Assembly: GCA_023397905.1 (NCBI GenBank)
Contig: JAEWSZ010000169.1
Span: forward strand, 1-63,924
Length of the DNA stretch: 63,924 bases
Direction: 5' to 3'
Source: Bacillota bacterium
GTDB lineage: Bacteria > Bacillota > Clostridia > Acetivibrionales > DSM-1351
Shown here piece by piece: positions 54,159-63,150 of this stretch. The notes under the pieces were generated by a model. It had not been told where the DNA came from and did no database searches. It saw only the letters and a program-made list of their open reading frames with translations. How positions within the stretch are numbered: position 1 is the stretch's first letter; each line of letters begins with the position of its first letter. Made by a program: the position numbers and the translations under genes.

Positions 54159-54542
54159 ATGGAAAAAAGAAAAACATTGGGCAGGAATTTTTCGCTGATG
54201 GTTGCGGGCCAAATTATTTCACTGTTTGGCAATGCAATCCTGCGGTTTTCCCTGCCTTTATATTTGCTTCGTACAACCATTAACCAAGTCAGTTCACCGG
54301 CAAACTTTTTCGGCCCGGTTTTAGGCGGTATGCTTTTTGGAATCCGGGATATCTCTCTGATCCTGCAAATCTGTACCATGAGTTTCTTCGTAGCCGTCTT
54401 CTCCACAACGTTCAGCCTCCAGATGTTGGCGCTGATACAAACTGAAACACCGGAGCATTTAACAGGCAAAGTGACTGCCGGTATCATGGCTTTCATTTTT
54501 AATTGCCCTGTATTCCAAAAAGGTTTTCATAAAGTTAAGTAA
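54159..54542 (+). pseudogene. Decayed MFS efflux transporter
   Basis: A 127-residue remnant. It starts as a normal MFS drug exporter (MEKRKTLGRNFSLMVAGQ, FGNAILRFSLPLYLL) but jumps directly to the fifth-helix region (NQVSSPANFFGPVLGGMLFG) and then to a late part (QMLALIQTETPEHLTGKV), ending in an unrelated tail. A functional transporter is about 400 residues, so at least two internal deletions have occurred while keeping the frame. It lies behind a MerR-type promoter and next to the MerR gene. Confidence 0.8.
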
Positions 54543-54605
54543 CGGCAAATCCCATTTATTACACCAGAATCAAAATTGCAACTATTATCATAAGGAAAGG
54601 AAGTA

Positions 54606-55430
54606 GTGAAAATGTTGGTGCAGACAGATATACCATCCAAAAATAATAAAAGAATAATGTGGGAGTTTCTGCTATTTACCTTCGCATTTGCATGGGGTAC
54701 GGAATTACTGATGATAGCCGCTGGGAGGTTAAGTCTGCCAGCCGGAGGGGTTGAGTCATTCCTGCACTATGGATTGATTATAATCGGTCCCGGCTTGTCT
54801 CCTGCATATGCGGCATTTATCATCCAAAAGAAATACATGAAGATTACCTTTAGAGGCTTTTGCAAGCAGATCTTTTATACCGGCAGCATATGGAAAACAG
54901 CACTTCTTACTATCATTTTTGCCTGCATTCAGTTTTTGGCTTGTGTAACGCAGGAAAGCTACCGTGGAAATCCGTGGTATCTGTTCATTCTTTTTATGCC
55001 GCTTATGGTCCTGGGAGGCGGTATGGAGGAAATCGGCTGGCGAGGCGTTTTGCAGCCTCTGCTGGAAAATCGCTTTCCATTTCTTGCTGCGGCAGTGATG
55101 GAAGGTGCGCTATGGAGCGTCTGGCATCTGCCTCTGTGGTTTGTGCCAAACACAACACAAGCTGATATGAGCTTTACAGCCTTTACACTGTATTGCATTA
55201 CATTGGGCTGCACACTGGCAGCTGTATACCGGTTGACAAAGAGCATCTGGGCGAGCATTTTGGTACATGCATGGGGAAATACAATTTTGGGAGGTATGTA
55301 TACATTTACCTCTCTTACAGAATTTCCCGGTATTAAAACAATTATAATTTATACAATTCAAATAGTGCTAATCATATTGGTTTACACGATCTGCAACAAG
55401 ATATTTATTTTATACCATAAAAAGCAATAA
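54606..55430 (+). CDS. CPBP family intramembrane metalloprotease
   Basis: A 274-residue membrane protein with seven or eight helices and the motifs EEIGWRG (EExxxR), WHLPLW and HAWGN (HxxxN region). It is a second, distinct member of the family found at 28.3 kb. The GTG at 54606 follows AGGAAG; an ATG two codons later is an alternative. It stands next to the efflux remnant and may have been co-regulated by the MerR protein. Role unknown; membrane protein processing or resistance to antimicrobial peptides is plausible. Confidence 0.88.
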   Translation: MKMLVQTDIPSKNNKRIMWEFLLFTFAFAWGTELLMIAAGRLSLPAGGVESFLHYGLIIIGPGLSPAYAAFIIQKKYMKITFRGFCKQIFYTGSIWKTALLTIIFACIQFLACVTQESYRGNPWYLFILFMPLMVLGGGMEEIGWRGVLQPLLENRFPFLAAAVMEGALWSVWHLPLWFVPNTTQADMSFTAFTLYCITLGCTLAAVYRLTKSIWASILVHAWGNTILGGMYTFTSLTEFPGIKTIIIYTIQIVLIILVYTICNKIFILYHKKQ

Positions 55431-55527
55431 CTATTTACAATTTTTATAATGAGGAACAGAAAGATAGAATACTTTTTTCTTCAATTCCATCTTTCTGTTC
55501 CTCATAGTCATACCCAGCGTTATCATA

Positions 55528-55893
55528 TTAGGCTTTCATTTTCTTATATATGAGGAGATAGTCTTCTTGAGCATAGTACCCGAAGCCGATCTTTTTTTCT
55601 GAATCATCTTTAAGTAATTCCGCTAAATCAATATTACCAGTTATAAATTTTGTTTCATAGTCAGAAATATATGTTTCATACTCTTTTAATCCTATGACTG
55701 CCAATGGTTTATTTTTATGCCTTACAACCCAGGTAGCTTTGCTGCCGGAGATATATGGCAGATATCTTAAATTAATAATCATTTCAATAAAATCACTCAA
55801 TTTCATAGATCGCGTAATTTTTATTGTTTTTTCATGAGAGTCAATATCGTCCCCCATGCAAACGCTGTCTCTGTCTACCATTATTTCAAACAA
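55528..55893 (-). CDS. Hypothetical protein
   Basis: A 121-residue soluble protein with no recognised family. It looks coding: a mixed alpha/beta pattern (KLSDFIEMIINLRYLPYI, KPLAVIGLKEYETYI). Start probably TTG 55893, seven bases after GGGGG; ATG 55881 is an alternative. Confidence 0.6.
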   Translation of the reverse strand: MFEIMVDRDSVCMGDDIDSHEKTIKITRSMKLSDFIEMIINLRYLPYISGSKATWVVRHKNKPLAVIGLKEYETYISDYETKFITGNIDLAELLKDDSEKKIGFGYYAQEDYLLIYKKMKA

Positions 55894-55948
55894 AACAAAG
55901 CCCCCTTCTTATAAAGATTATCTTACATTTGGCAATACAATCCGGTTC

Positions 55949-56995
55949 TTAATCAATAAAAACAGTTTCTTTAATGTACTTATTCATATCCTCAGGCAGC
56001 GGGTAACCATCAATATAATTGCCTTCTGAGCCATGTTCAACATACACCTGACCGTCAAGCAACACCAGATAGACCTCTCTGTATGCCATTTTGTCTTTAC
56101 TGTATGCGAACACTTGGCGTTCATCATAGCCAAAAATCGGCGTGCCGGGCTGAGCCGCATTATCGAGCTCAATATATTTCTGAGGTATTTCAACACGCTT
56201 CACGCCCTGATCTGAGTCAAGCGTTTGGTGCAGCTCCTCGAAAACTTCAGGAGCTGCCGTTATTTCTTTTTCAATATTGATAAACGGTACGTCATGGCGC
56301 TTTCCCAAGCCTCTTTCATTCGTATAAACGCCGTATTCACAGGTAAGATTTTCCGTATCATAGTTGGAACTGTCCGCGTAATAGGCCTTGATTGAACCAA
56401 GCTTGGATTCAGGACAAAATATGCCTCCGCCCGTACTGCCGCTGACGTCGAAGAACTCAAAGCCATTTTCGTTAATAATGGGGTAAACTGTTGATGCGTT
56501 AAGCTTATCCTTAGTGCTGCCTGTCATTAAAAATATTATCACCTTGTTAAATGCGCTGCTGTACACCGGATTATACCTGATATTTGCTACTGGCTCGCCT
56601 CGTTTATCCTTAGTAGAACTGAGGAAAAATAGCTCTTTCGAAAAAGCATCGCGAAACTGGACGTATTTTGTGCCGTCCATTTCGAACCAGTTCGTAGTTG
56701 ATTCATACTTTCCCATCGGCCAATAAAGACTCTTCCCCGATTCAGCGTAGACAATTTCATCTGCGGTTTTACTGTTCACGTATCGCAAAAAACCAATATA
56801 TCCTACCGGTATCATTGCAACTATAATATTGATAATCAGGATAACAACCGGTATGACGAACCATCTTTTTTTAGGAGTCTTGCCTCTCTGCTTCCTCACT
56901 TTCCATACGATTAAAAAAATCGTGCTTATTATTATGAAAAACAAGGCAATAAAAAATAAAATTGCCATAAGTATTAAAAAAAATAACGCGCCCAT
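55949..56995 (-). CDS. Membrane protein of unknown function
   Basis: A 348-residue protein with two N-terminal membrane helices (about 4-30 and 46-70) and a 275-residue outward-facing domain. No known domain is recognised. AGGGG precedes ATG 56995. Confidence 0.72.
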   Translation of the reverse strand: MGALFFLILMAILFFIALFFIIISTIFLIVWKVRKQRGKTPKKRWFVIPVVILIINIIVAMIPVGYIGFLRYVNSKTADEIVYAESGKSLYWPMGKYESTTNWFEMDGTKYVQFRDAFSKELFFLSSTKDKRGEPVANIRYNPVYSSAFNKVIIFLMTGSTKDKLNASTVYPIINENGFEFFDVSGSTGGGIFCPESKLGSIKAYYADSSNYDTENLTCEYGVYTNERGLGKRHDVPFINIEKEITAAPEVFEELHQTLDSDQGVKRVEIPQKYIELDNAAQPGTPIFGYDERQVFAYSKDKMAYREVYLVLLDGQVYVEHGSEGNYIDGYPLPEDMNKYIKETVFID

Positions 56996-57186
56996 ATATT
57001 CCCCTTAGTCATGATAATATTTAGGAAGCTCTGCTCTCTACACATCAATAATCAGCAGTTGATCTCCTTTGATAGATTACTATATGAAGACTATTATACA
57101 ACAATTGGCAAAAAACACATAGTACTAAATAATTAAACATGGCAATATACAAACCTTCCCTCTGTTCTCAAAGTTTTATCAGCCTC

Positions 57187-57217
57187 TTGACTCTGCCTTT
57201 GGGGAAGCGAGTATTAT
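57187..57217 (+). promoter_or_regulatory. MerR-type promoter of the regulator at 57.25 kb
   Basis: TTGACT (57187-57192) and TATTAT (57212-57217) with a 19-bp spacer. An imperfect dyad, ACTC...CTT...AAG...GAGT, fills the spacer. It should start transcription about 25 bases before the regulator gene, so self-regulation is likely. Confidence 0.75.
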
Positions 57218-57250
57218 TGTGCTATAATAATCGAAAAGAGGTATGAATTA

Positions 57251-58198
57251 ATGGATAACCTAACCAAAATCAAGGATATCTCGGACAAATATGACATTAC
57301 AGCCCGAACGCTGCGTTACTATGAGGATATGGGACTTATAAAAAGTATACGACGGGATAATTACGCATATAGGCTGTATGATGAAACCGCTGTAAAAAGA
57401 CTTGAGCAAATTCTTATTTTGCGCAAGCTGAATATAACCATAAAGGACATCCAGCGTATTTTCAATGCGTCCGGCTCCGATGTTGTTCTGGAAGTTCTGG
57501 GTAAGAAAGTAAAAAATATTGACGATGAGGTTGCGCTTTTACATGAATTGAAAGAAATCGTGCTGGAATTCATTCGTGAGATTGAGCGGATGGATTTTGG
57601 CAGTGATTCCGATGTAAAGTTGCTTTACGATAAAGCAAAGGATATTGAAAATCATCTGACAAACGTCGATTATATCGGCAAACCGTCCAATGTAAGCCGG
57701 CTGTTTGAAGTAACCGAAATACTTGACAAAAGGCCGGATGTGCGGCTGGTTGAATTGCCTGCGTGCAGGATGGTTGCCTCGGGTGCGGAACAGGGCCATA
57801 GCCACGAGAGATTTGATAAAATGTGGGGAAAGCTCGACGCAAGAAGAAAAGACCGGTTTTTTCCAAGAGATTTTATGTGGCACGATAATGAAAAAGACTG
57901 TTCCGTCTGGTGGTATGCTGTTGAAGATTGGGTAACCGAGGCTGACACGGAGGGCTTTGGTTTTGTAAATTTTGAAGGCGGCCTTTACGCCACCGCTATT
58001 GTGCAGGACTTTGATATAAATGAGGTCATAAGGGCATACAACGGTATAAAAGAGTGGGTCGAAAAACACAATAATATTGAGCTTGATGAACGCCCCGGAC
58101 ATTATGTCATGTTTCACGTCACCACTCCCGATACATACAGTCTCTTAGGCTATAGACAGGTTGAATACTTTTTCCCGATTAAGTTCATGGAGGAATAA
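57251..58198 (+). CDS. MerR-family regulator with GyrI-like effector domain
   Basis: A 315-residue activator of the BmrR/BltR kind. The winged helix (ISDKYDITARTLRYYEDMGLI) and coiled coil occupy about residues 1-120; the C-terminal domain (RLVELPACRMVASG, WWYAVEDWV, YVMFHVTTPDTYSL) is GyrI-like and should bind a small hydrophobic molecule. AAGAGG lies ten bases before ATG 57251. Its own promoter has the MerR layout. The convergent DrrAB exporter lies next door, but nothing in the sequence shows control of it. Confidence 0.9.
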   Translation: MDNLTKIKDISDKYDITARTLRYYEDMGLIKSIRRDNYAYRLYDETAVKRLEQILILRKLNITIKDIQRIFNASGSDVVLEVLGKKVKNIDDEVALLHELKEIVLEFIREIERMDFGSDSDVKLLYDKAKDIENHLTNVDYIGKPSNVSRLFEVTEILDKRPDVRLVELPACRMVASGAEQGHSHERFDKMWGKLDARRKDRFFPRDFMWHDNEKDCSVWWYAVEDWVTEADTEGFGFVNFEGGLYATAIVQDFDINEVIRAYNGIKEWVEKHNNIELDERPGHYVMFHVTTPDTYSLLGYRQVEYFFPIKFMEE

Positions 58199-58225
58199 AT
58201 ACAATAATCGAAAGCAAACACTGAA

Positions 58226-58262
58226 ACAGGGTACTACACTTTTAATGTAGTACTCTGTCTTG
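58226..58262. terminator. Bidirectional terminator between MerR gene and DrrB-like gene
   Basis: A near-perfect 13-bp stem (58226-58238 with 58246-58258) between convergent genes, with short T-rich flanks. Confidence 0.6.
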
Positions 58263-58338
58263 TATAACCCTAATCTTAAACCCATCATTATTTTTGTCCC
58301 CTTCCCCCCCGCCTATCGCCGCCTGGGCGGGTGTCGCA

Positions 58339-59151
58339 TTAAGCGTTCCTCTTATATGTCCAAAGTGTGAGCGGTACAAATACCACGAGGATCAGAAGCG
58401 AACCCGCCAGCGCCAGCCAGAAGTCCGCGCCGATTGTGCCGTTGCCCAGTATCTCGCGCACAGCCGTTATGGCTTTGGATACAGGGTTGATATATTCGGC
58501 AAAGATGCGGAGTACCTTTGGCATAGTTTCCGTAGGAACAAAGGCGTTTGACAAAAATGTCAGAGGGAACATAATAAGCATTGCATACATTGATGCAGAG
58601 GATACGGATTTTGCCGTCATTGACACGAAAGCAAACAGCCAGCTTAAGCACCAACCTACAAACGTAATAAATCCTATGCAGGCGATGACGCTCAAAAATC
58701 CAGGCCTGTACCCGATAATTGCTCCAACTATGAACACAACCGCGCCCGCAATGGCATAGCGCACAAGGTCGGCGGTCAGTACGCCAGCCAGCGGCGAAAT
58801 TCTAGCAATGGGCATAGATTTGAAACGGTTGGATATGCTCTTGTCCGTGTCCTCCCGCAGTTGAGTTCCCGCATTGCCGCAGGAAGTGACACATGTTTGA
58901 ATTAATATTCCCGGAATAATAATCGGCAGATAGTTTGTAATGTCGCCTGAAATAGCGCCGCCAAACAGATATGTGAACATCAGCGTAAATAATATGGGCA
59001 TAAGCGTAACGTCCAAAAGGCTTTCAGGGTTATGAAGGATTTTAAGGAGCGTCCTGTACGCAAAAGTGAACGTATTTTTTAACCCGGTGCCAAAACCGAC
59101 GTGGTTTTTCAACTCGCGCTGGTGCGCGGGGATAATAGCAGTATTTGTCAT
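58339..59151 (-). CDS. ABC-2 type permease, daunorubicin-resistance (DrrB) family
   Basis: A 270-residue membrane protein with six helices and the ABC-2 signature region (LTFLSNAFVPTETMPKVL, AEYINPVSKAITAVRE). It partners with the ATPase directly upstream; their genes are one base apart. Together they form a DrrAB-type exporter for drugs or lipids. ATG 59151 follows GGGGG by ten bases; a longer frame is not supported. Confidence 0.9.
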   Translation of the reverse strand: MTNTAIIPAHQRELKNHVGFGTGLKNTFTFAYRTLLKILHNPESLLDVTLMPILFTLMFTYLFGGAISGDITNYLPIIIPGILIQTCVTSCGNAGTQLREDTDKSISNRFKSMPIARISPLAGVLTADLVRYAIAGAVVFIVGAIIGYRPGFLSVIACIGFITFVGWCLSWLFAFVSMTAKSVSSASMYAMLIMFPLTFLSNAFVPTETMPKVLRIFAEYINPVSKAITAVREILGNGTIGADFWLALAGSLLILVVFVPLTLWTYKRNA

Positions 59152-59152
59152 A

Positions 59153-60115
59153 TTAAACAGCCCCCTTTTTATTGTTACCCGTGAGGGCAAAAAAAACTTC
59201 GTCAAGCGACGGTTCGCGCACATTTATTGCGGTGATGTCGATTTCTGTTTCTTTCAGCGTAGACAGAACATCCGCGAGTTTGGTGGTGTCGGACAGCGGT
59301 ACTGTGATTTTAGACGTTTCCGATATTTGCGCCTTGCAGCCGAGAATTTTTTCGGAAATTTGTGCTGCTTTCTGTGCATAATCGGGATTTTTTACCGTGA
59401 GTTGCAGGCTTGACATGCTTACGGAACGTTTTAACCCAGTGGGTGTATCGTTGGCCACGACTTTACCCTTGTCGATAACGACGATATTATCGGCAAGTTG
59501 GTCTGCTTCATCGAGGTATTGTGTGGTCAGAAGAACGGTAGAGCCGTTTTTGACAAGTGTTCGGATAGTCTGCCACATCTGTGTTCTTGTACGCGGATCC
59601 AGCCCTGTCGTCGGCTCGTCGAGGAATATAAGCGGCGGACTTGACAGCAGGCTTGCCGCCAGGTCCAGCCGTCGGCGCATACCGCCGGAAAACTTGGAAA
59701 GTTCGCGTTTTGCCGCTTCCAATAGTGAAAATTCCTCCAAAAGTTCCTCGGCTTTGCGTTTTGATTCAGCACGTGAAAACCCCAGCAGACGGGCAAAGAT
59801 TTTTAAGTTCTCCATAGCCGTCAAACTTTCGTCGATTGTGGCATATTGCCCCGTCAAACCGATGAGTTGACGTACTATCTGCGTGTCTTTCCTCACGTCG
59901 TATCCGAATATTTTCGCTGTTCCGGCATCCGGCTTTAAAAGCGTCGCGAGCATATTGATAGTAGTCGTCTTGCCAGCGCCGTTGGGTCCCAGTACACCGC
60001 AGATTGTCCCGGTCGGAATTGTCAGGTTCACTCCGTCCACGGCTCTGTTTTTGCCGAAGGTCTTAGCCAATCCGAAGGCCTCGACTGCGGACACACTATT
60101 TTTTATCTTGTTCAT
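59153..60115 (-). CDS. ABC transporter ATP-binding protein, DrrA family
   Basis: A 320-residue ATPase. Walker A GPNGAGKTT, Q-loop LIGLTGQYA, signature KFSGGMRRR, Walker B LIFLDEPTTGLD, H-loop LTTQYLDEAD; the GQYA and TTQY variants are typical of DrrA. The C-terminal 100 residues carry the DrrA-specific extension (TEIDITAINVREPSLDEVFFALTG). ATG 60115 is preferred (AAAGGC upstream); an earlier GTG at 60142 has no SD. It follows the two-component system and the flavin-reductase-like gene in the same direction. Confidence 0.92.
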   Translation of the reverse strand: MNKIKNSVSAVEAFGLAKTFGKNRAVDGVNLTIPTGTICGVLGPNGAGKTTTINMLATLLKPDAGTAKIFGYDVRKDTQIVRQLIGLTGQYATIDESLTAMENLKIFARLLGFSRAESKRKAEELLEEFSLLEAAKRELSKFSGGMRRRLDLAASLLSSPPLIFLDEPTTGLDPRTRTQMWQTIRTLVKNGSTVLLTTQYLDEADQLADNIVVIDKGKVVANDTPTGLKRSVSMSSLQLTVKNPDYAQKAAQISEKILGCKAQISETSKITVPLSDTTKLADVLSTLKETEIDITAINVREPSLDEVFFALTGNNKKGAV

Positions 60116-60216
60116 AAAAGTAACATAGCCTTTCTGGCTCACAAAAATTTAATAATATTAATCCACGCACATACCGTGAGCCGGATAAGGCGTGAATGGT
60201 ACTTTGCGCATCGCCA

Positions 60217-60304
60217 TTCCGCACGCTTTTTGTGCGGAAATTTTGACGGCGCCTATATTCCGCCGAAGGCCATTAGTTTGAAAGTGCTTTTTCTTTCAAA
60301 CTAA
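60217..60304 (-). other. Two hairpins between the ABC exporter and flavoprotein genes
   Basis: TTCCGCAC/GTGCGGAA (60217-60239) and a perfect 12-bp stem TTAGTTTGAAAG/CTTTCAAACTAA (60273-60304). The second overlaps the last codons and stop of the flavoprotein gene. No strong leftward T-run; they may attenuate or separate transcription. Confidence 0.5.
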
Positions 60305-60859
60305 TACCTCCGCTTTCTTTACCCAAATATGAGTTATTTCCCCAAATACATATTTGCGGCGCTCATTTGCATCCTTGTAAGCTTCATATAAATAGTTTTT
60401 AGCTTCTTGTGAGTAAAAATCATCGGGATTGACGGAAGTGATTTGTGTTAAATTACATTCAACAATTAATCTGGCCTCTTTGAAAGACATATCTCCGGAA
60501 GGGGTTTGAATGCCTGTTAATTCAACTTCTTTCATTTTTTCACTATCTCTTCCTGACTTGCTTCCCAAAAAGATTACCTGTTCCTTATATTCATCCGGGA
60601 AGTAAGACAGTGTATATGTTTGCTCCTTTTCAATCAATTCAAGCGTATAACGCTTTGATTGAAGAATACACCAAGTGGCGGGTTTCTTGAAAAGAACCCC
60701 TAAGCCACCCCCGCTGGCCGTCATGGAATTATAATGTTCTTTCTTGCCCGCAGTAATAACCGGAAAAACTTTTCCTGCCAAGGTAAACACATTGTCGGAT
60801 ATCTTTTCCGGAGAAATTTGTTTAAATAATTGATCGAAGTTCATCTCTTTGCTGTTCAT
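60296..60859 (-). CDS. Flavin-reductase-like FMN-binding protein
   Basis: A 187-residue split-barrel flavoprotein. The segment HYNSMTASGGGLGVLFKKP corresponds to the FMN-binding NxxTAS(x)G motif of flavin-reductase-like domains, and a later SYFPDEYKEQV fits the core. GGAGG lies eight bases before ATG 60859. It lies between the sensor kinase and the ABC exporter; why a flavoprotein joins this module is not known. Confidence 0.78.
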   Translation of the reverse strand: MNSKEMNFDQLFKQISPEKISDNVFTLAGKVFPVITAGKKEHYNSMTASGGGLGVLFKKPATWCILQSKRYTLELIEKEQTYTLSYFPDEYKEQVIFLGSKSGRDSEKMKEVELTGIQTPSGDMSFKEARLIVECNLTQITSVNPDDFYSQEAKNYLYEAYKDANERRKYVFGEITHIWVKKAEVLV

Positions 60860-60923
60860 AAAAACAACCTCCACTTGATTTGATAGGCTCATTTTACAGC
60901 CTCAAATTAAACGGAGGTTAAAC

Positions 60924-61958
60924 TCAACTTAAACGGATTGTAAACCGTGTCCCTGTATTTTTCTCACTTTCCGCCTCAATGGAAAATCCGTGCAAATCAA
61001 GGATCCTCTTTGCAAGCGCAAGCCCTAAACCATTGCCGCCCAATGAGCGGTCACGGGCCTTGTCGGCTTTATAGAACCGTTCGAAAATGTGCGGCAAGTC
61101 CTCTTTTCCTATACCGCATCCCGTGTCGCTTACAGTGACTTGTTCATTGCCTGCGGTGATTTTTATTGCACCGCCGTCGGATGTGAATTTAATCGCGTTG
61201 TGAAGGAGATTTACCCATACCTGTGACAAAAGTTCCTCGTCGCCGCTGATTGTCGTTTTCTCCAACTCTACCTCAAGCGTGATATTTTTCGCCGACCACT
61301 GCGGTTCAAGCATTAGTGCGACAGATTGAAGTTGCCTGTCAAGTCGGTACTCGTGTATGTTCAGCGGTTTCTTTTCACCATTGAGCGCGGAGAGTTTCAA
61401 TAGATTATCACTTAAACTTGACAGTCTGCGGCTTTCCGCCTCAATAATAGAAGCGTAGCGCCGGCGCTCCTCCGGCGGCAAGTTGTCGTTCCGGAGTAAT
61501 GCGGCATAGCCTTTTATCGATGTGAGAGGCGACTGTATTTCATGGCTGACGTTACTGATAAAATCCTGCCGCATCGTTTCCAGCGAGCCTAGGTTCTTTA
61601 CCATTTCGTTGAATGCATCCGCCATTTCCGAGTGCGGGCTGTTGGGGTTCTGTTCAATAAATATGTCAAAATTCCCATGGGAAATTTGCTCAAAAGCGTT
61701 CAGCAAAATATCATGCCTAAAGTCGCGGTTGGTGCGTTTGAAACTTTGCATGCGTATAAGGCTGAGGAGTGAGGCAAATATACAAAAGAATATCAATCCG
61801 CCGAGCCCAGATAACATTACCGTCGCAAAAACGGAAATCCTCACTTGTTTGACGATCATGTACGCAAGCGCGATGAACACGCCGAAGACCACAAAGAACG
61901 CCGAGAATCCAAAAACCACGCTGATTTTACCGGGATGTTTACGTTCCACCTTGTTCAT
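60924..61958 (-). CDS. Sensor histidine kinase
   Basis: A 344-residue kinase with two membrane helices (about 13-38 and 42-68) and almost no extracellular loop, so it probably senses within the membrane, as bacitracin-type sensors do. A HAMP-like linker precedes His139 in SNVSHEIQSPLTSIKG. The ATPase shows N-box NLLHNAIKF, G1 DTGCGIG, F-box FERFYK and G2 GNGLGLALA. Its start overlaps the regulator gene by four bases. Confidence 0.92.
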   Translation of the reverse strand: MNKVERKHPGKISVVFGFSAFFVVFGVFIALAYMIVKQVRISVFATVMLSGLGGLIFFCIFASLLSLIRMQSFKRTNRDFRHDILLNAFEQISHGNFDIFIEQNPNSPHSEMADAFNEMVKNLGSLETMRQDFISNVSHEIQSPLTSIKGYAALLRNDNLPPEERRRYASIIEAESRRLSSLSDNLLKLSALNGEKKPLNIHEYRLDRQLQSVALMLEPQWSAKNITLEVELEKTTISGDEELLSQVWVNLLHNAIKFTSDGGAIKITAGNEQVTVSDTGCGIGKEDLPHIFERFYKADKARDRSLGGNGLGLALAKRILDLHGFSIEAESEKNTGTRFTIRLS

Positions 61959-62614
61959 ACCGTTACCTCTATTTTGTACCCAAGCCCGCGTACGGTAGTA
62001 ATTCTGAATCCGTACTTCTCCTCTGGAAAACGCTCGCGCAACCGCCCGATATGCACGTCGAGCGTCCTCTCGTTACCGTCGAAGTCTGAACCCCAGATGT
62101 CCTCAATGAGATTGTCGCGTGAGAACGTCCGCCCGGGGAAGCCTGCCAATTTGAACAGCAATTCAAACTCCTTCATCGGAATTGTATCGCCGTTTACGCT
62201 GAACCCGTTCCGGTCAACGGTCAGCTTTCCGATTTGGATAACTTGTGACGATTCAATCTTGTAACGCCGTAACAACGCTTTTATACGCATTAACAGTTCA
62301 TCGCCCTCGAACGGCTTTGTCAAATAATCGTCCGCCCCGAGATTGAAACCTTTCACCTTGTCGGACAGTCCCGATTTCGCCGTCAGGAACAGCACGGGCA
62401 GATTCTCGTAATATTTACGGAGTTTCTCAACAAGCTGATAACCATCCATTCGCGGCATCATTATATCAACGACGGCGCAGTCACAACCGTCAATTTTTTC
62501 AAGCGCATCACGCCCGTCAGTGGCTTCAACTACGTTAAAGCCGCCGTTTTTCAGTATTTCCCGCACGAGTTCGCGGATATACGGATCGTCGTCCGTGATT
62601 AGAATTTTCGGCAT
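61955..62614 (-). CDS. Response regulator, OmpR/PhoB family
   Basis: A 219-residue regulator: receiver with acidic pocket DDD (8-10), phospho-acceptor Asp50 in VVDIMMPRMDG and the Lys in LTKPF; C-terminal winged helix (GRTFSRDNLIEDIWG, RTLDVHIGRLRERF). It is the first gene of a leftward group: regulator, kinase, flavoprotein, DrrA, DrrB. The likely task is induction of the downstream exporter. Confidence 0.94.
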   Translation of the reverse strand: MPKILITDDDPYIRELVREILKNGGFNVVEATDGRDALEKIDGCDCAVVDIMMPRMDGYQLVEKLRKYYENLPVLFLTAKSGLSDKVKGFNLGADDYLTKPFEGDELLMRIKALLRRYKIESSQVIQIGKLTVDRNGFSVNGDTIPMKEFELLFKLAGFPGRTFSRDNLIEDIWGSDFDGNERTLDVHIGRLRERFPEEKYGFRITTVRGLGYKIEVTV

Positions 62615-62880
62615 CCTTCACCACCCCGGAGTTATTTTATCATGAAAATGTAAACAGAAGTTAAACTCTTCTATAATGCACATCCATATCCGACGGAAGC
62701 CCAGCTCATTAATATATTATCCATAATTCGTAATAAAATAATTGCATAATACAAGGACAGGAGTAAAATCCCCCTGCCCTTCGGTCACCCTTCCCAAAAG
62801 TTACTTCCGTCCATAGCCCTGCCCCATCGATAGCAGCCTGGGCAACGGCTATCATTTAGACCCTGCCTCAATTTTTTATA

Positions 62881-62980
62881 TTATGGAACACTTTTATTAT
62901 TAGCTATTTCAAGTGTTTCACTGATGAATTCTTCAAATTCATTAACTGTTGGGCAAGTTTTGCAAGCTCTGCCATATATG
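62881..62980 (-). pseudogene. Possible 3' gene remnant
   Basis: About 32 codons ending in TAA, reading YGRACKTCPTVNEFEEFISE in part. The Cys-x-x-Cys and protein-like composition suggest the tail of a lost flavodoxin or iron-sulfur protein gene, but there is no start or SD. Confidence 0.25.
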
Positions 62981-63062
62981 ATAAAAGAAGGTAAAATCCT
63001 GCAAAGGAGTGTAACCTAATTCAAAATTTTATTGTTCATGACCGCTCAAAATACAACTTTTA

Positions 63063-63095
63063 GCGAAAAAGCAGGGCGCTGACAGTCAAATCTTC
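63063..63095. repeat. Degenerate copy of a 33-bp repeat (with 63,850-63,881)
   Basis: The sequence GCAGGGCGCTGACAGTCAAA and the following TCTTCATCTGC match CAGGGTGCTGGCAGTCAAAA and TTTCATCTGC at 63,851 with about five differences. Here the opposite hairpin arm is missing, so it no longer forms a terminator. Confidence 0.5.
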
Positions 63096-63150
63096 ATCTG
63101 CCTCACTCTTTGGTCCATATATATTTCTTTAATGAAATCAATAAAATCAT

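Larger units (their letters stand above)
62615..63150. other. Intergenic region with decayed sequence
   Basis: No intact gene. It holds a possible coding remnant (62,881-62,980) and a degenerate copy of the terminator-like repeat found at 63,849. The rest is AT-rich. Confidence 0.4.
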
